From contig JAQVZK010000012.1 in the NCBI GenBank assembly GCA_028708195.1, forward strand, positions 1 through 16,058: a stretch of DNA of 16,058 bases, read 5' to 3'. The stretch is from Desulfovibrio sp. (GTDB lineage: Bacteria; Desulfobacterota; Desulfovibrionia; Desulfovibrionales; Desulfovibrionaceae). Both the position numbers and the translations under genes were made by a program. Under the pieces are notes generated by a model that was given only the letters and a program-made list of their open reading frames with translations, searched no databases and was not told where the DNA came from. Shown here in pieces: positions 1-7,522 of the stretch; the stretch's first letter is position 1; each line of letters opens with the position of its first letter.

Positions 1-1686
1 TGCGTCAATATCATCGGGGATGGGGAGCGAACCGCTGACGCTGGCCTGATCTTCATTAATGGCGGCGGTGGCCGCGCTGACCTGCGGAGCGTCGTTGGTG
101 CCGCTAATGGTGACGGTGAGGGTATTGGTGGCTGTTGCGCCGTGCTGGTCTGTGACGGTGTAGGTTAGTATTTCAGTAAGCTGCGCGCCCACGCCAAGCT
201 GCTGGACAATGGGCAGGGCATTATTGAGGCTGTAGGTGTACGTGCCGTTGGTTTGCAGGGTGAAGGAACCGTAGAGCCCTGGCGCGTTGGTCTGGGGCAG
301 AAAGTTGACCGTATCCCCTGCGTCAGTATCTGTGGGAGTGGGGAGCTTGCCGCTGATGCTGGCCTGATCTTCGGTGATGGAGGCCACGGCCGCACGGACC
401 TGCGGGGCGTCGTTGGTGCCGTTGATGGTGATGGTGAGGGTATTGGTGGCTGTGCCGCCGTGCCCGTCATCTACCGTATAGGTAAAGATATCTGTCAGTT
501 GCTGGCCCTCTGCCAGGTTTTGCAGATCCGGAACGGCGTAGCTCGGTATGTAGATATAGTTTCCGGCGGCATCCACGCTGAGGCTGCCGTACAGGCCGGG
601 CGTGCCGTGCTGCTCGACAAAATTAAGGCTGTCGTTGGCGTCCACGTCCTGCGGGTTTGGCAAAGTGCCCCCCACAAGGCCTCCATGTTCCGTCAGCGAG
701 GCCGAAGACGCCGCTACGGTGGGGGTGTCGTTGGTGCCGTTGATGGTGACGGTCAGCGTTTTGCTGACCTGACTTTGCCCATCGGTGACGGTAAAAACAA
801 ACTGGTCCGTCAGGGTATCCCCCTGGCTGAGCGCCTGTATTTCTGGCCGCGTGTTGTCCAGAACATAACTGTAGTTGCCCAGTGCATCGACGGCGAGCAC
901 CCCGTATGCGCCCACGCTGCCTGCCTGCGGTATGAATTGCGGCGTGTCGCTGGCATCCACATCCTGTGGAGTTGGCAACTGGCCCATAAGCACGGGGCCG
1001 TCTTCATCAACCATTGCTGTGGCGGCCATGACCGCAGGCACATCATTGGTGCCATAGATGGTGACAACAAGGTTGCCAGAAGCCGTGCCGCCGTGCCCGT
1101 CGTCCACTGAATAGTTGAATGTTTCGGTAAGAAAGTCAGCTCTGCCAAGCTCTTGAACTACGGGCAGATTGTTGTTGAGCGTATAGGTGAAGGACCCGTC
1201 GGCGTTGAGGCTGAGGCTGCCGTAAAGCCCCGGCGTGTCTGTTTGCACCAGATACTGGGGCGAATCACTGGTGTCGGGGTCTTGTGGGGTGGGCAAGGTT
1301 CCTGAGGTATTGTCCTGATCTTCGGCAAGGGCGGTGGCGGTCGAGGCCACGGTGGGTGCATCGTTGAGGCCATTGATGGTAATGGTGACGGTGTTGGCGA
1401 TGGTGCCACCCTGACCGTCAGCCACCGTATAGGTGAAAGTTTCTGTAAGCGCTTGACCGGCAGCCAGGCCTTGCACGTTTGGCAGCAGGTTGTTCAACTG
1501 ATAGGAATACGCCCCGCTGGCATCCACGCTGAAACTGCCGTAAAGCCCCGCAATGTCGCTCTGGGGCACAAAAGAAAGATGTTGCCCTGTGCTTGCATCA
1601 TGCGGTGCGGGGATTTGACCGTTCACGCCAAGGTCATCCTCCGTCATGCTGGCATAGGCAGGGGCAGTGCTGGGGGCTGCGTTGCC
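1..1686 (-). repeat. Tandem VCBS-type protein repeats (five full units and one partial)
   Basis: Conserved G-[TL]-N-D-[AVT]-P boundaries occur with the Gly codon at 1369-1371, 1051-1053, 736-738, 418-420 and 100-102, giving periods of 318, 315, 318 and 318 bases. Each unit has an EDQ/DEDG start, a LPTPQDxD segment, PGLYGSLS, an NxLP segment, LTExFTYTV and D-GHGGTA before the next boundary. These are typical beta-sandwich units of VCBS (TIGR01965-like) or bacterial cadherin-like domains. The sixth unit runs off the left edge. Confidence 0.88.
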
Positions 1687-2316
1687 GCCGCCGGGATTGC
1701 CGGGATCAGTGCCCGTGCCGCCGCCGGGATTGCCGGGATCAGTGCCCGTGCCGCCGCCGGGGTTGCCGGGATCAGTGCCCGTGCCGCCGTCAAGGGTGCC
1801 CATGCCGGAGACCAGGCCGTTGGCATTACCATTGGCGTCGGCATCCGTTTTTGCTTTGCCGTTGCCTGCCAGTGTCCCATCGTACAGCCGTCCGCCGAGA
1901 GCGTTTATGCCATCCTGAAGTTCACTGTGCCTGTGCTCCTCATACGTGGCTTCGCGTGCGGCTGGCGTGTCTGCCTCGGGCATGCCCTCTTCACCCAACG
2001 ATGAGAAAAAGAAGGCGGGTGACATTTCTTTGCCGTCGATGATGATGGCGGGCGGCCCCGCCCTGAGCAGTGCCGTCACGTCAGGCCCCGCGCCTGGCGC
2101 ACCGGTCTCTATGGCGGACGAATCCAGGGGGGCGAGGTAGCCTTCAAGAACCAGTCGTGCGCCGTCGTTGCGAAAAAAGACAAGGTCATTGCCTTTCACC
2201 CCCACAAAAAGGGCATGCATTGAGAAGTTCAGCTCGATACGGGACTGGTGCGAAAGACCTTTAAGTATTGTTTCATGCCCTGCCGGGGGCATGTATAAAA
2301 TATGCGGAGCAGACAT
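1..2316 (-). CDS. Large VCBS/cadherin-like repeat adhesin, N-terminal part (cut by the left window edge)
   Basis: The minus frame is open for 772 codons from an ATG at 2316 to base 1 and has no stop, so the C-terminus with the secretion signal lies outside. Residues 1-100 form a non-repetitive head (begins MSAPHILYMPPAGHE) of the kind that opens T1SS-exported giant adhesins. It is followed by an acidic, Ala-rich stretch and three GGTGTDPGNPG repeats. From about residue 210 on there are tandem VCBS-type units of 105-106 residues, each ending in GTNDAP or a variant (GLNDAP, GTNDVP, GTNDTP), with the recurrent elements PGLYGSLS and FTYTVDDGHGG. GAGG precedes the ATG by about 6 bases. The in-frame ATG at 2292 is an alternative start but has a weaker site. 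The gene begins 15 bases after the hlyD-type gene and is probably the exporter's substrate, a surface or biofilm adhesin by family analogy. No classical signal peptide is present, as expected for type I export. A LapG-type TAAG cleavage motif was not found in the head. Confidence 0.9.
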   Translation of the reverse strand, partial: MSAPHILYMPPAGHETILKGLSHQSRIELNFSMHALFVGVKGNDLVFFRNDGARLVLEGYLAPLDSSAIETGAPGAGPDVTALLRAGPPAIIIDGKEMSPAFFFSSLGEEGMPEADTPAAREATYEEHRHSELQDGINALGGRLYDGTLAGNGKAKTDADANGNANGLVSGMGTLDGGTGTDPGNPGGGTGTDPGNPGGGTGTDPGNPGGGNAAPSTAPAYASMTEDDLGVNGQIPAPHDASTGQHLSFVPQSDIAGLYGSFSVDASGAYSYQLNNLLPNVQGLAAGQALTETFTYTVADGQGGTIANTVTITINGLNDAPTVASTATALAEDQDNTSGTLPTPQDPDTSDSPQYLVQTDTPGLYGSLSLNADGSFTYTLNNNLPVVQELGRADFLTETFNYSVDDGHGGTASGNLVVTIYGTNDVPAVMAATAMVDEDGPVLMGQLPTPQDVDASDTPQFIPQAGSVGAYGVLAVDALGNYSYVLDNTRPEIQALSQGDTLTDQFVFTVTDGQSQVSKTLTVTINGTNDTPTVAASSASLTEHGGLVGGTLPNPQDVDANDSLNFVEQHGTPGLYGSLSVDAAGNYIYIPSYAVPDLQNLAEGQQLTDIFTYTVDDGHGGTATNTLTITINGTNDAPQVRAAVASITEDQASISGKLPTPTDTDAGDTVNFLPQTNAPGLYGSFTLQTNGTYTYSLNNALPIVQQLGVGAQLTEILTYTVTDQHGATATNTLTVTISGTNDAPQVSAATAAINEDQASVSGSLPIPDDIDA
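1684..1782 (-). repeat. 33-base tandem repeat, three copies (GGTGTDPGNPG linker)
   Basis: Three consecutive 33-base units occupy 1684-1716, 1717-1749 and 1750-1782. The first two are identical and the third differs at one base, with a partial fourth beginning at 1783. Each codes for an 11-residue Gly/Pro/Thr/Asp unit. The repeat keeps the reading frame and forms a flexible linker between the adhesin head and the first VCBS unit. Confidence 0.93.
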
Positions 2317-2331
2317 GTGCGCCTCACGGGC

Positions 2332-3696
2332 TTATCGTTCTCTCATGGCGTTTTGCTGCGCCTTGAGCAGGGGTTTGAGCAAATAGTCCAGCACTGTTTT
2401 TTTGCCAGAAACAATCTCCACCACGGCTACCATTCCGGGTATGATGGGCAAATGTTCCTTGCGGTAAACGATTTCATTTTTCTTGGTGCGCAGTTTGACC
2501 AGGTAAAAAAAATCACTCTTTTTGTCTTCGATGGTGTCGGCGCTGATCTGTTCCACCACGGCCTCAAGCCCGCCATAGATGGAAAAATCGTAGGCAGAAA
2601 TTTTGACCATAGCCCGCTGCTCTGCGTGAATAAAGGCGATGTCGGCCGGGCGTATGCGCGCCTCCACCAGCAGGGTGTCGCCAAGGGGGACGATCTCCAT
2701 AATGGGTTCGCCAGACCGCACCACGCCGCCAAGCGTGTTGATGATGACCCTTTTTACCGTGCCCCGCACGGGAGAGCGCAGCTCTGTGCGGGTTACGCGG
2801 TCGCCACCTGCTGAAAGCAGGGCTTGAAGGGAGGTTAGTTCTGTGCGGCGCTTGTTGATCTCTGCGGATATTTCGGCATCGTATTCGGCCTTGTGCAGGC
2901 TCAGTTTGCGCTCGGCCTCAAGTGCTGCCTCTTCAGCCTTGCCCGCCGCAGATGAAACCGCCTCCACATCGCCGCGCAGGGTCACAACTCGTTGCTCCAG
3001 ATCCAGATACTCCACCCTGGGGTAGAGCTTGCGTTCCTCCAGCGGCTTGGCGAGGTCCCGGCGTTCTTCGGCCAGGGCAAGGTTGTGCTCAAGCTGGGTT
3101 TTGCGCCCGCGCTGTTCGTCCACATCCCTGAGGCGCTGCTTGTGTTGCGAGCGGAGCATGGCCATTTCAGAAAGAAATCTGTCGCGGCGGCTGGCGTACA
3201 TTTCTTCCTGGTCAGCCACCACTTGCGGGGCCGTTGTCAGCAGTTCCCCGTCAAAAATGGGGACAGTGCCGTTTTTTTCTGCCTCAAGCCGTATGAGGGC
3301 CACGCGGTTTTCAAGCGCCTTGGTCAACGCGTCGGCGTACTGGCTGGCCGCACCAAGATTGTCCAGCCGGGCCAGGGGTTGCTCTCTTTCAACCACTTGC
3401 CCTTCGCGCACGAGCACCTCGCGCAAAATGCCGCCTTCAAGATTTTGTATGACCTGCGTGCCGCTGGCGGCCACCACCTGCCCCTGGCCGCGCGTTACTT
3501 CGTCAATGGAGGCCCAGGCCGCCCAGACAAGCAAAATGCAAAGCAAAAAGCCCGTGCCGAGGGAAAGAAAAACTGCCCCCAGTTTGCCCTTGCGCTGCAG
3601 GGCGGCGTCCACCTTGTTCATATAGGGCAGATGCTCTTCTTCGTGCGTTGGCGACACGCCAAAGAGACGCCGCCAGAAATTTGAAAAACCACTCAT
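2332..3696 (-). CDS. Type I secretion membrane fusion (periplasmic adaptor) protein, HlyD/LapC family
   Basis: This 454-residue protein links the inner-membrane ABC exporter to an outer-membrane TolC-like channel. Residues 1-38 are cytoplasmic and basic. One membrane segment spans about 39-61. Lipoyl-like halves lie at about 72-115 and 300-345, separated by a long charged coiled-coil hairpin (about 115-295, rich in Glu, Arg and Leu heptads). The C-terminal part contains the family signature GMVAVVEIVSGKKTVLDYLL (420-439). The length fits type_I_hlyD members (TIGR01843-like). The start ATG overlaps the stop of the exporter gene by four bases (ATGA), so translation is probably coupled. The stop is 15 bases before the adhesin start, which places all three in one operon. 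The TolC-type partner is not in the window. Confidence 0.95.
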   Translation of the reverse strand: MSGFSNFWRRLFGVSPTHEEEHLPYMNKVDAALQRKGKLGAVFLSLGTGFLLCILLVWAAWASIDEVTRGQGQVVAASGTQVIQNLEGGILREVLVREGQVVEREQPLARLDNLGAASQYADALTKALENRVALIRLEAEKNGTVPIFDGELLTTAPQVVADQEEMYASRRDRFLSEMAMLRSQHKQRLRDVDEQRGRKTQLEHNLALAEERRDLAKPLEERKLYPRVEYLDLEQRVVTLRGDVEAVSSAAGKAEEAALEAERKLSLHKAEYDAEISAEINKRRTELTSLQALLSAGGDRVTRTELRSPVRGTVKRVIINTLGGVVRSGEPIMEIVPLGDTLLVEARIRPADIAFIHAEQRAMVKISAYDFSIYGGLEAVVEQISADTIEDKKSDFFYLVKLRTKKNEIVYRKEHLPIIPGMVAVVEIVSGKKTVLDYLLKPLLKAQQNAMRER

Positions 3697-5993
3697 GCCG
3701 CCCCCACAATGCCGCCTGCACGAAAGCCTTCAGGCGGCGCGGTTGATGCTGTTGCGGGCAAGGCTTCGCCACTGGGCGAGGAGGCGGTGGGGGCGTTGGC
3801 AGCGGGTTTGTGCTTCTGTGATTTCTGGCTGCTTATGGCAGCAAGCACTTCGTCGCGTGGCCCGTCAGCCACCACACGGCCATTATCTATAATGATGAGG
3901 CGGTTCACCAGTGCCAGCAGGCTGGCCCTGTGCGTGATGAGCACAAGGGTCTTGCCTTCCACCAGTTTGGCCAGGCGTGCGCGCAAGAGGCTCTCTGTGG
4001 CCTTGTCCATATTGCTTGTGGGTTCATCAAGGATGAGCACTTCAGGGTCGTGCAAAAGCGCGCGGGCCAGGGCCACAGACTGACGCTGCCCGCCAGAGAT
4101 TGCCGTCCCCTGTTCCCCCACGGGTGCCCCAAGGCCACCAGGCAGGGTGCGGATAAAGTCTGTGGCTCCCGCCTGATAGGCGGCCCGCAGCACCCGCTGG
4201 TCTTCAATGCCGGGGTCATCGAGGGCTATATTGTCGCGGATGGTGCCGTAAAAAAGCGTCACATCCTGCGGCAGATAGCCAATGCGGCCGCGCAGGTTGG
4301 CGGCGTCCATCTGGCGCAGGTCAACGCCGCCAAAGCGTACGGCCCCTTCCTGCGGGGTATACAGTCCTGTCATGAGGCGGCCCACGGTGGACTTGCCGGA
4401 GCCCATGCGCCCGATGATGCCCACTTTTTCGTGCGGCCGTATGGTAAAGCTGACGTTTGAGAGCGAGTTGTGCTTTGCCCCCGGATAGTTGAACCCCACA
4501 TGCTCAAAGGTAAACGCGGGTTGCAGCAGGCCAAAGTCTGTCTTGCCGGCCTCGGGGGGGTCTTCTGTGGGCAGCTCCATAATGGCGTTCAGGGCCGCCA
4601 GAGCCATGCGCGACTGGTGCAGGCGCGATATCATGCCAGCCAGTTGCATGAGGGGCGCCATAGCCCGCCCGGCCAGAATGTTGCAGGCAATCAGGCCGCC
4701 CATCGTCATTGCGCCGTCCATGATGCGGTACACGCCCCACACAATGACCCCCACAGAAACAAGCTGGCTGAGCCCGCTCGATACGCTGAGGGTCAGGGTG
4801 GCGTAGCGCCTTGAAATGCGTGAGGTTTCTGCCGCGGCATCACAGATCTGTTCCCAGTGGTGGAGCAGGCGGCTTTCTGCCCGGCTGGTTTTGACGGTTT
4901 CAAGCCCGTGCACGATTTCTGTCAGCAGGGCGTTTTTTTGCATGTTCAGCATATAGTTGGCGGCAGCATGACGCCGCGCGCCCATTTGCAGCAGAAGCCC
5001 TATGCCCACCATAAGCGGTACGGCGGCCAGCGGCACATACACAATGGGGCCGCCGATAAGAAATATGAGGCCGAGAAAGATGACAAGAAAGGGCAGGTCG
5101 GCCAGAACAACAAGGCTGCCCGAACTGAAAAAATCCCGCAGCGCTTCAAATCCGCTCAGGTTGTTGACAAGCGCCCCCGTGGATTCGGGCTTTGCGTCCA
5201 TGCGCAGGGAGAGCACCTTGCCCATGAGCTTGCTTGAGAGCACAACATCCGCATTGCGCCCGGCCAGGTCCACAAAGTAGCCGCGCACGTTGCGCAGAAT
5301 AAAGTCCACCACATAGGCAAGCAATACGCCCGAGGCCAGTACCCACAAGGTCTCTTCGGCCTGGTTGGGCACCACGCGGTCATAGACGTTCATGGCAAAA
5401 AGCGAGCCCGCGATGCCCAGAAAATTAATGATGATGGTGGCAATAATGACGTGCTTGTACAAAGGCATGTAATGGGCAATGACATCCCAGAACCAGCGTT
5501 TTGTCACGGGCAGGGCTATGCGGGCGCGGGCGTCAAGCTTGCCCGTAAGGCTGCCAAAGACGGCGTAGCCCGTATACTCTTCTTCCAGTTCCTGACGGTT
5601 GACGCCCTTTGGGTGGTCAGACCCCTCAGGAAAAATGACTTCAGCAGTGCCTGCCGCCGCGTCCTGTTTTAGCAACACGCAGCTTTGGCCGTTTTTGAGC
5701 AGCAGAATGCAGGGCAGTACCAAGGAGGATATAGCCGTGAGGTTTTTGCGGCGCGCAATGGACGCGTCAAGGCCGTAGCGCCTGGCGGAGCGCAGACAGG
5801 CCGAAGGCGAATCGGAACTTGGGCCGCCGCGTATGCCGCTGAGCAACAGGGGAAGAGACACCGGCCTGCCCAAAAGGCGCAGCAATGTGCGCAGGGAATG
5901 GGCGAAGGACGGAGTGTGGTCCGCATTCTCGGGTATGCTGTCTGGCAAAAGAGTCGCTGTTTCGTCAGACGCAGATTTTTGCTCTTGCCTCAT
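3693..5993 (-). CDS. Type I secretion ABC exporter (permease-ATPase), LapB/LssB type with degenerate C39-like domain
   Basis: This 766-residue half-transporter should act as a dimer to export the neighbouring adhesin with ATP. Residues about 30-150 form a C39-like domain, which in this family binds substrate. The catalytic Cys of true C39 peptidases is absent from its N-terminal part, so leader cleavage is not expected. Transmembrane segments follow at about 180-455 (clear ones near 181-202, 215-233, 293-315, 318-336 and 405-424). The ATPase has Walker A GRMGSGKST (528-536), Q-loop Gln576, signature ISGGQRQ (632-638), Walker B LILDEPTS (653-660) and H-loop His688. Beyond about 720 there is a Pro/Ala/Ser-rich tail of some 45 residues without recognisable motifs. 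The ATG at 5993 has AAGG five bases upstream. This is the first gene of the secretion operon. Confidence 0.95.
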   Translation of the reverse strand: MRQEQKSASDETATLLPDSIPENADHTPSFAHSLRTLLRLLGRPVSLPLLLSGIRGGPSSDSPSACLRSARRYGLDASIARRKNLTAISSLVLPCILLLKNGQSCVLLKQDAAAGTAEVIFPEGSDHPKGVNRQELEEEYTGYAVFGSLTGKLDARARIALPVTKRWFWDVIAHYMPLYKHVIIATIIINFLGIAGSLFAMNVYDRVVPNQAEETLWVLASGVLLAYVVDFILRNVRGYFVDLAGRNADVVLSSKLMGKVLSLRMDAKPESTGALVNNLSGFEALRDFFSSGSLVVLADLPFLVIFLGLIFLIGGPIVYVPLAAVPLMVGIGLLLQMGARRHAAANYMLNMQKNALLTEIVHGLETVKTSRAESRLLHHWEQICDAAAETSRISRRYATLTLSVSSGLSQLVSVGVIVWGVYRIMDGAMTMGGLIACNILAGRAMAPLMQLAGMISRLHQSRMALAALNAIMELPTEDPPEAGKTDFGLLQPAFTFEHVGFNYPGAKHNSLSNVSFTIRPHEKVGIIGRMGSGKSTVGRLMTGLYTPQEGAVRFGGVDLRQMDAANLRGRIGYLPQDVTLFYGTIRDNIALDDPGIEDQRVLRAAYQAGATDFIRTLPGGLGAPVGEQGTAISGGQRQSVALARALLHDPEVLILDEPTSNMDKATESLLRARLAKLVEGKTLVLITHRASLLALVNRLIIIDNGRVVADGPRDEVLAAISSQKSQKHKPAANAPTASSPSGEALPATASTAPPEGFRAGGIVGAA

Positions 5994-5994
5994 G

Positions 5995-6009
5995 CCTGCC
6001 TTGTGCAGG
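5995..6009 (-). promoter_or_regulatory. Small hairpin over the exporter ribosome binding site
   Basis: On the coding (minus) strand CCTGC-ACAAG-GCAGG forms a 5-bp stem with a 5-base loop. It ends two bases before the ATG at 5993. The AAGG ribosome binding site lies half in the loop and half in the 3' arm. The structure could lower translation of the operon's first gene, but the stem is short. Confidence 0.35.
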
Positions 6010-6037
6010 ACATCCTCTCGTCTCTACTTAATAATAA

Positions 6038-6065
6038 AAAATATTATATAGAAAAGGCAAGTCAA
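6038..6065 (-). promoter_or_regulatory. Candidate promoter of the type I secretion operon
   Basis: The 93-base gap between mutY and the exporter gene is strongly AT-rich compared with its surroundings. Read on the minus strand it holds TTGACT (6065-6060), a 16-base spacer and TATTTT (6043-6038). A better -10 hexamer, TATAAT (6048-6043), sits only 11 bases from TTGACT and lacks a good -35 partner. The promoter is therefore plausible but its exact boxes are uncertain. Confidence 0.4.
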
Positions 6066-6086
6066 AAATATAGCTACTTTTATATG

Positions 6087-7448
6087 CTATTTAGTTTTGG
6101 ATAAATACGCATGGCGCAATGTCGATGGGGCGTGTCCGTCGGCCGTTTCAGCGGGGCTGCTAAAAAGACTGTCGGCCAGTTTGCGGTGGGCGGCGGGCAT
6201 GGCCAGGTTTTCCAGTTCTTCGGGGGTGGCCCACCGGTATTTCAGGGCGGCGGTCAACTGCGGCGGTGGCGGGCAGCCTTCAGGGATGTTTTCAGCTTCT
6301 GCGTCCTCACAGGGGCTTGCCAGCTCAAGGCCAAAGCAGTGCAGGGTCAGGCGGTAGGTGGTGTAGCCGTGGCGTATGGTGCCGTAGTTGGCTGTCACGC
6401 GTACCTCAAATCCCGTTTCTTCCATAAATTCCCGAACTGCGGCCTGCTCCGGGGTTTCATCCGTTTCGACCCTGCCGCCGGGGAACTCCCACAAATTTCC
6501 CCAGACGCCGGAAGGCAGGCGTTTTTGCACAAAAACATGTTCGCCCACGCGCAGTACGCCCGTGACGGCGTTAACCGGTTTTATGACAACGCGTTTGCCC
6601 GGTACGGGGCGCTGATCCGCTATGCCCAAATGAAGGCTGATGCAAAAAGCAGCCAAGGTGCAGACCCCGCAGAGCGGCTTTTTACGGCAGACAAGAGCCC
6701 CCAGCTCCATCATGGCCTGATTGTGCTCACGGGATTTTCCCTCGGGCACAAGCTGCAAGGCCCTGCGGTGGATGATGCCCGCCGCTGGCTCCTGTTTTAC
6801 CGGGCTGTCCACATCAAAAATGCGCGAGACAACACGCTCCACATTGGCGTCCACACAGGGCAGTTTTTCGCCAAAGGCTATGCTGGCAATGGCCCCTGCC
6901 GTATACGGCCCCACACCGGGAAGAGCGCGGATGCTCGCGGGGTCGGAAGGAAAAACACCCCCGTGTTCGGCCATGATCTTGCGGGCGGCGGCCAGAATAT
7001 GGCGCGCGCGCGAATAGTAGCCCAACCCTTCCCACAGAAGCAGTACGTCCTCCTCGTGGGCAGCGGCCAGGGTGGCGACATCGGGGAAGCGTTGCATCCA
7101 GCGTAAAAAATAGCTGACGCCGCGCTCCATCTGCGTCTGTTGCAGCATGACCTCAGAAATCCAGACTTCATAGGGCGTGTAGCTGGCACGCCAGGGCAGG
7201 TCGCGCTGGTGCACGGCAAACCAGTCAAGCAGGGTTTTTTGCAGGTCGGGTATATGCGCATCCGGCGGCAGATGGCGCATTGCGCGAGCCGAAGACGGCG
7301 GGCAGGAGGCTTCAAAGCCCGGCAGAAGGTTGGCGGTCTGGCCCGCGCCAGCGTCTTTTTTGGGGGCAGCTTTGGCTAGTTTTTTACGTGTTTGGGGCAT
7401 GAGGGCTAATCTATACCCGGTAGCAGGCATTGTCATCTTTCGGGCCAT
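6087..7448 (-). CDS. mutY: A/G-specific adenine glycosylase MutY with C-terminal Nudix domain
   Basis: MutY removes adenine mispaired with 8-oxoguanine in base-excision repair. The 453-residue protein has a basic N-terminal extension of about 65 residues and an HhH-GPD glycosylase core at about 68-275. The catalytic Glu99 lies in SEVMLQQTQ, the helix-hairpin-helix is [10 protein letters not shown] (176-185), and the catalytic Asp200 lies in VDANVER. Fe-S cluster cysteines are at 254, 260, 263 and 269, a C-x5-C-x2-C-x5-C pattern, one residue shorter than the usual x6 first loop. Residues about 290-430 are a Nudix-type domain that contains a complete Nudix box from Gly325 to Phe347. The start is uncertain: the ATG at 7448 has only AGGG one base upstream. 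In-frame ATGs at 7436, 7430 and 7400 are possible, and 7400 would clear the ppiB promoter. The gene is divergent from ppiB and 93 bases upstream of the secretion operon. Confidence 0.95.
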   Translation of the reverse strand: MARKMTMPATGYRLALMPQTRKKLAKAAPKKDAGAGQTANLLPGFEASCPPSSARAMRHLPPDAHIPDLQKTLLDWFAVHQRDLPWRASYTPYEVWISEVMLQQTQMERGVSYFLRWMQRFPDVATLAAAHEEDVLLLWEGLGYYSRARHILAAARKIMAEHGGVFPSDPASIRALPGVGPYTAGAIASIAFGEKLPCVDANVERVVSRIFDVDSPVKQEPAAGIIHRRALQLVPEGKSREHNQAMMELGALVCRKKPLCGVCTLAAFCISLHLGIADQRPVPGKRVVIKPVNAVTGVLRVGEHVFVQKRLPSGVWGNLWEFPGGRVETDETPEQAAVREFMEETGFEVRVTANYGTIRHGYTTYRLTLHCFGLELASPCEDAEAENIPEGCPPPPQLTAALKYRWATPEELENLAMPAAHRKLADSLFSSPAETADGHAPSTLRHAYLSKTK

Positions 7449-7458
7449 ACCCTATATT
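7430..7458 (+). promoter_or_regulatory. Sigma70-type promoter of ppiB
   Basis: TTGTCA (7430-7435), a 17-base spacer and TATATT (7453-7458) match the -35/-10 consensus well. They imply a transcript start near 7465 and a leader of about 58 bases before the ppiB ATG. The -35 box lies inside the mutY reading frame if mutY starts at 7448. Confidence 0.65.
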
Positions 7459-7522
7459 CCGGCTCAGGACGCGCCCTCAGGCTTTGGCCGGGGCGCGGGC
7501 CATCACCACTAAAGGAGCTATC

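Noticed and set aside
253..1110. A 285-codon plus-strand frame with repeated VGAVDGDG-like segments
   Set aside because: It is the antisense image of the VCBS repeats. The repetition comes from the adhesin.
1684..1782. Possible CRISPR-like array
   Set aside because: The 33-base units are directly adjacent with no unique spacers and are read in frame as a protein linker.
3693..5993. Bacteriocin-type exporter with an active C39 leader peptidase
   Set aside because: The N-terminal domain lacks the catalytic Cys near its start, and the neighbouring substrate is a giant adhesin without a double-glycine leader.
6066..6089. Terminator for mutY (ATAGC-N11-GCTAT followed by ATTTTT, minus strand)
   Set aside because: The stem is only five AT-rich pairs with a long loop and includes the stop codon. 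It is too weak to list as a terminator.
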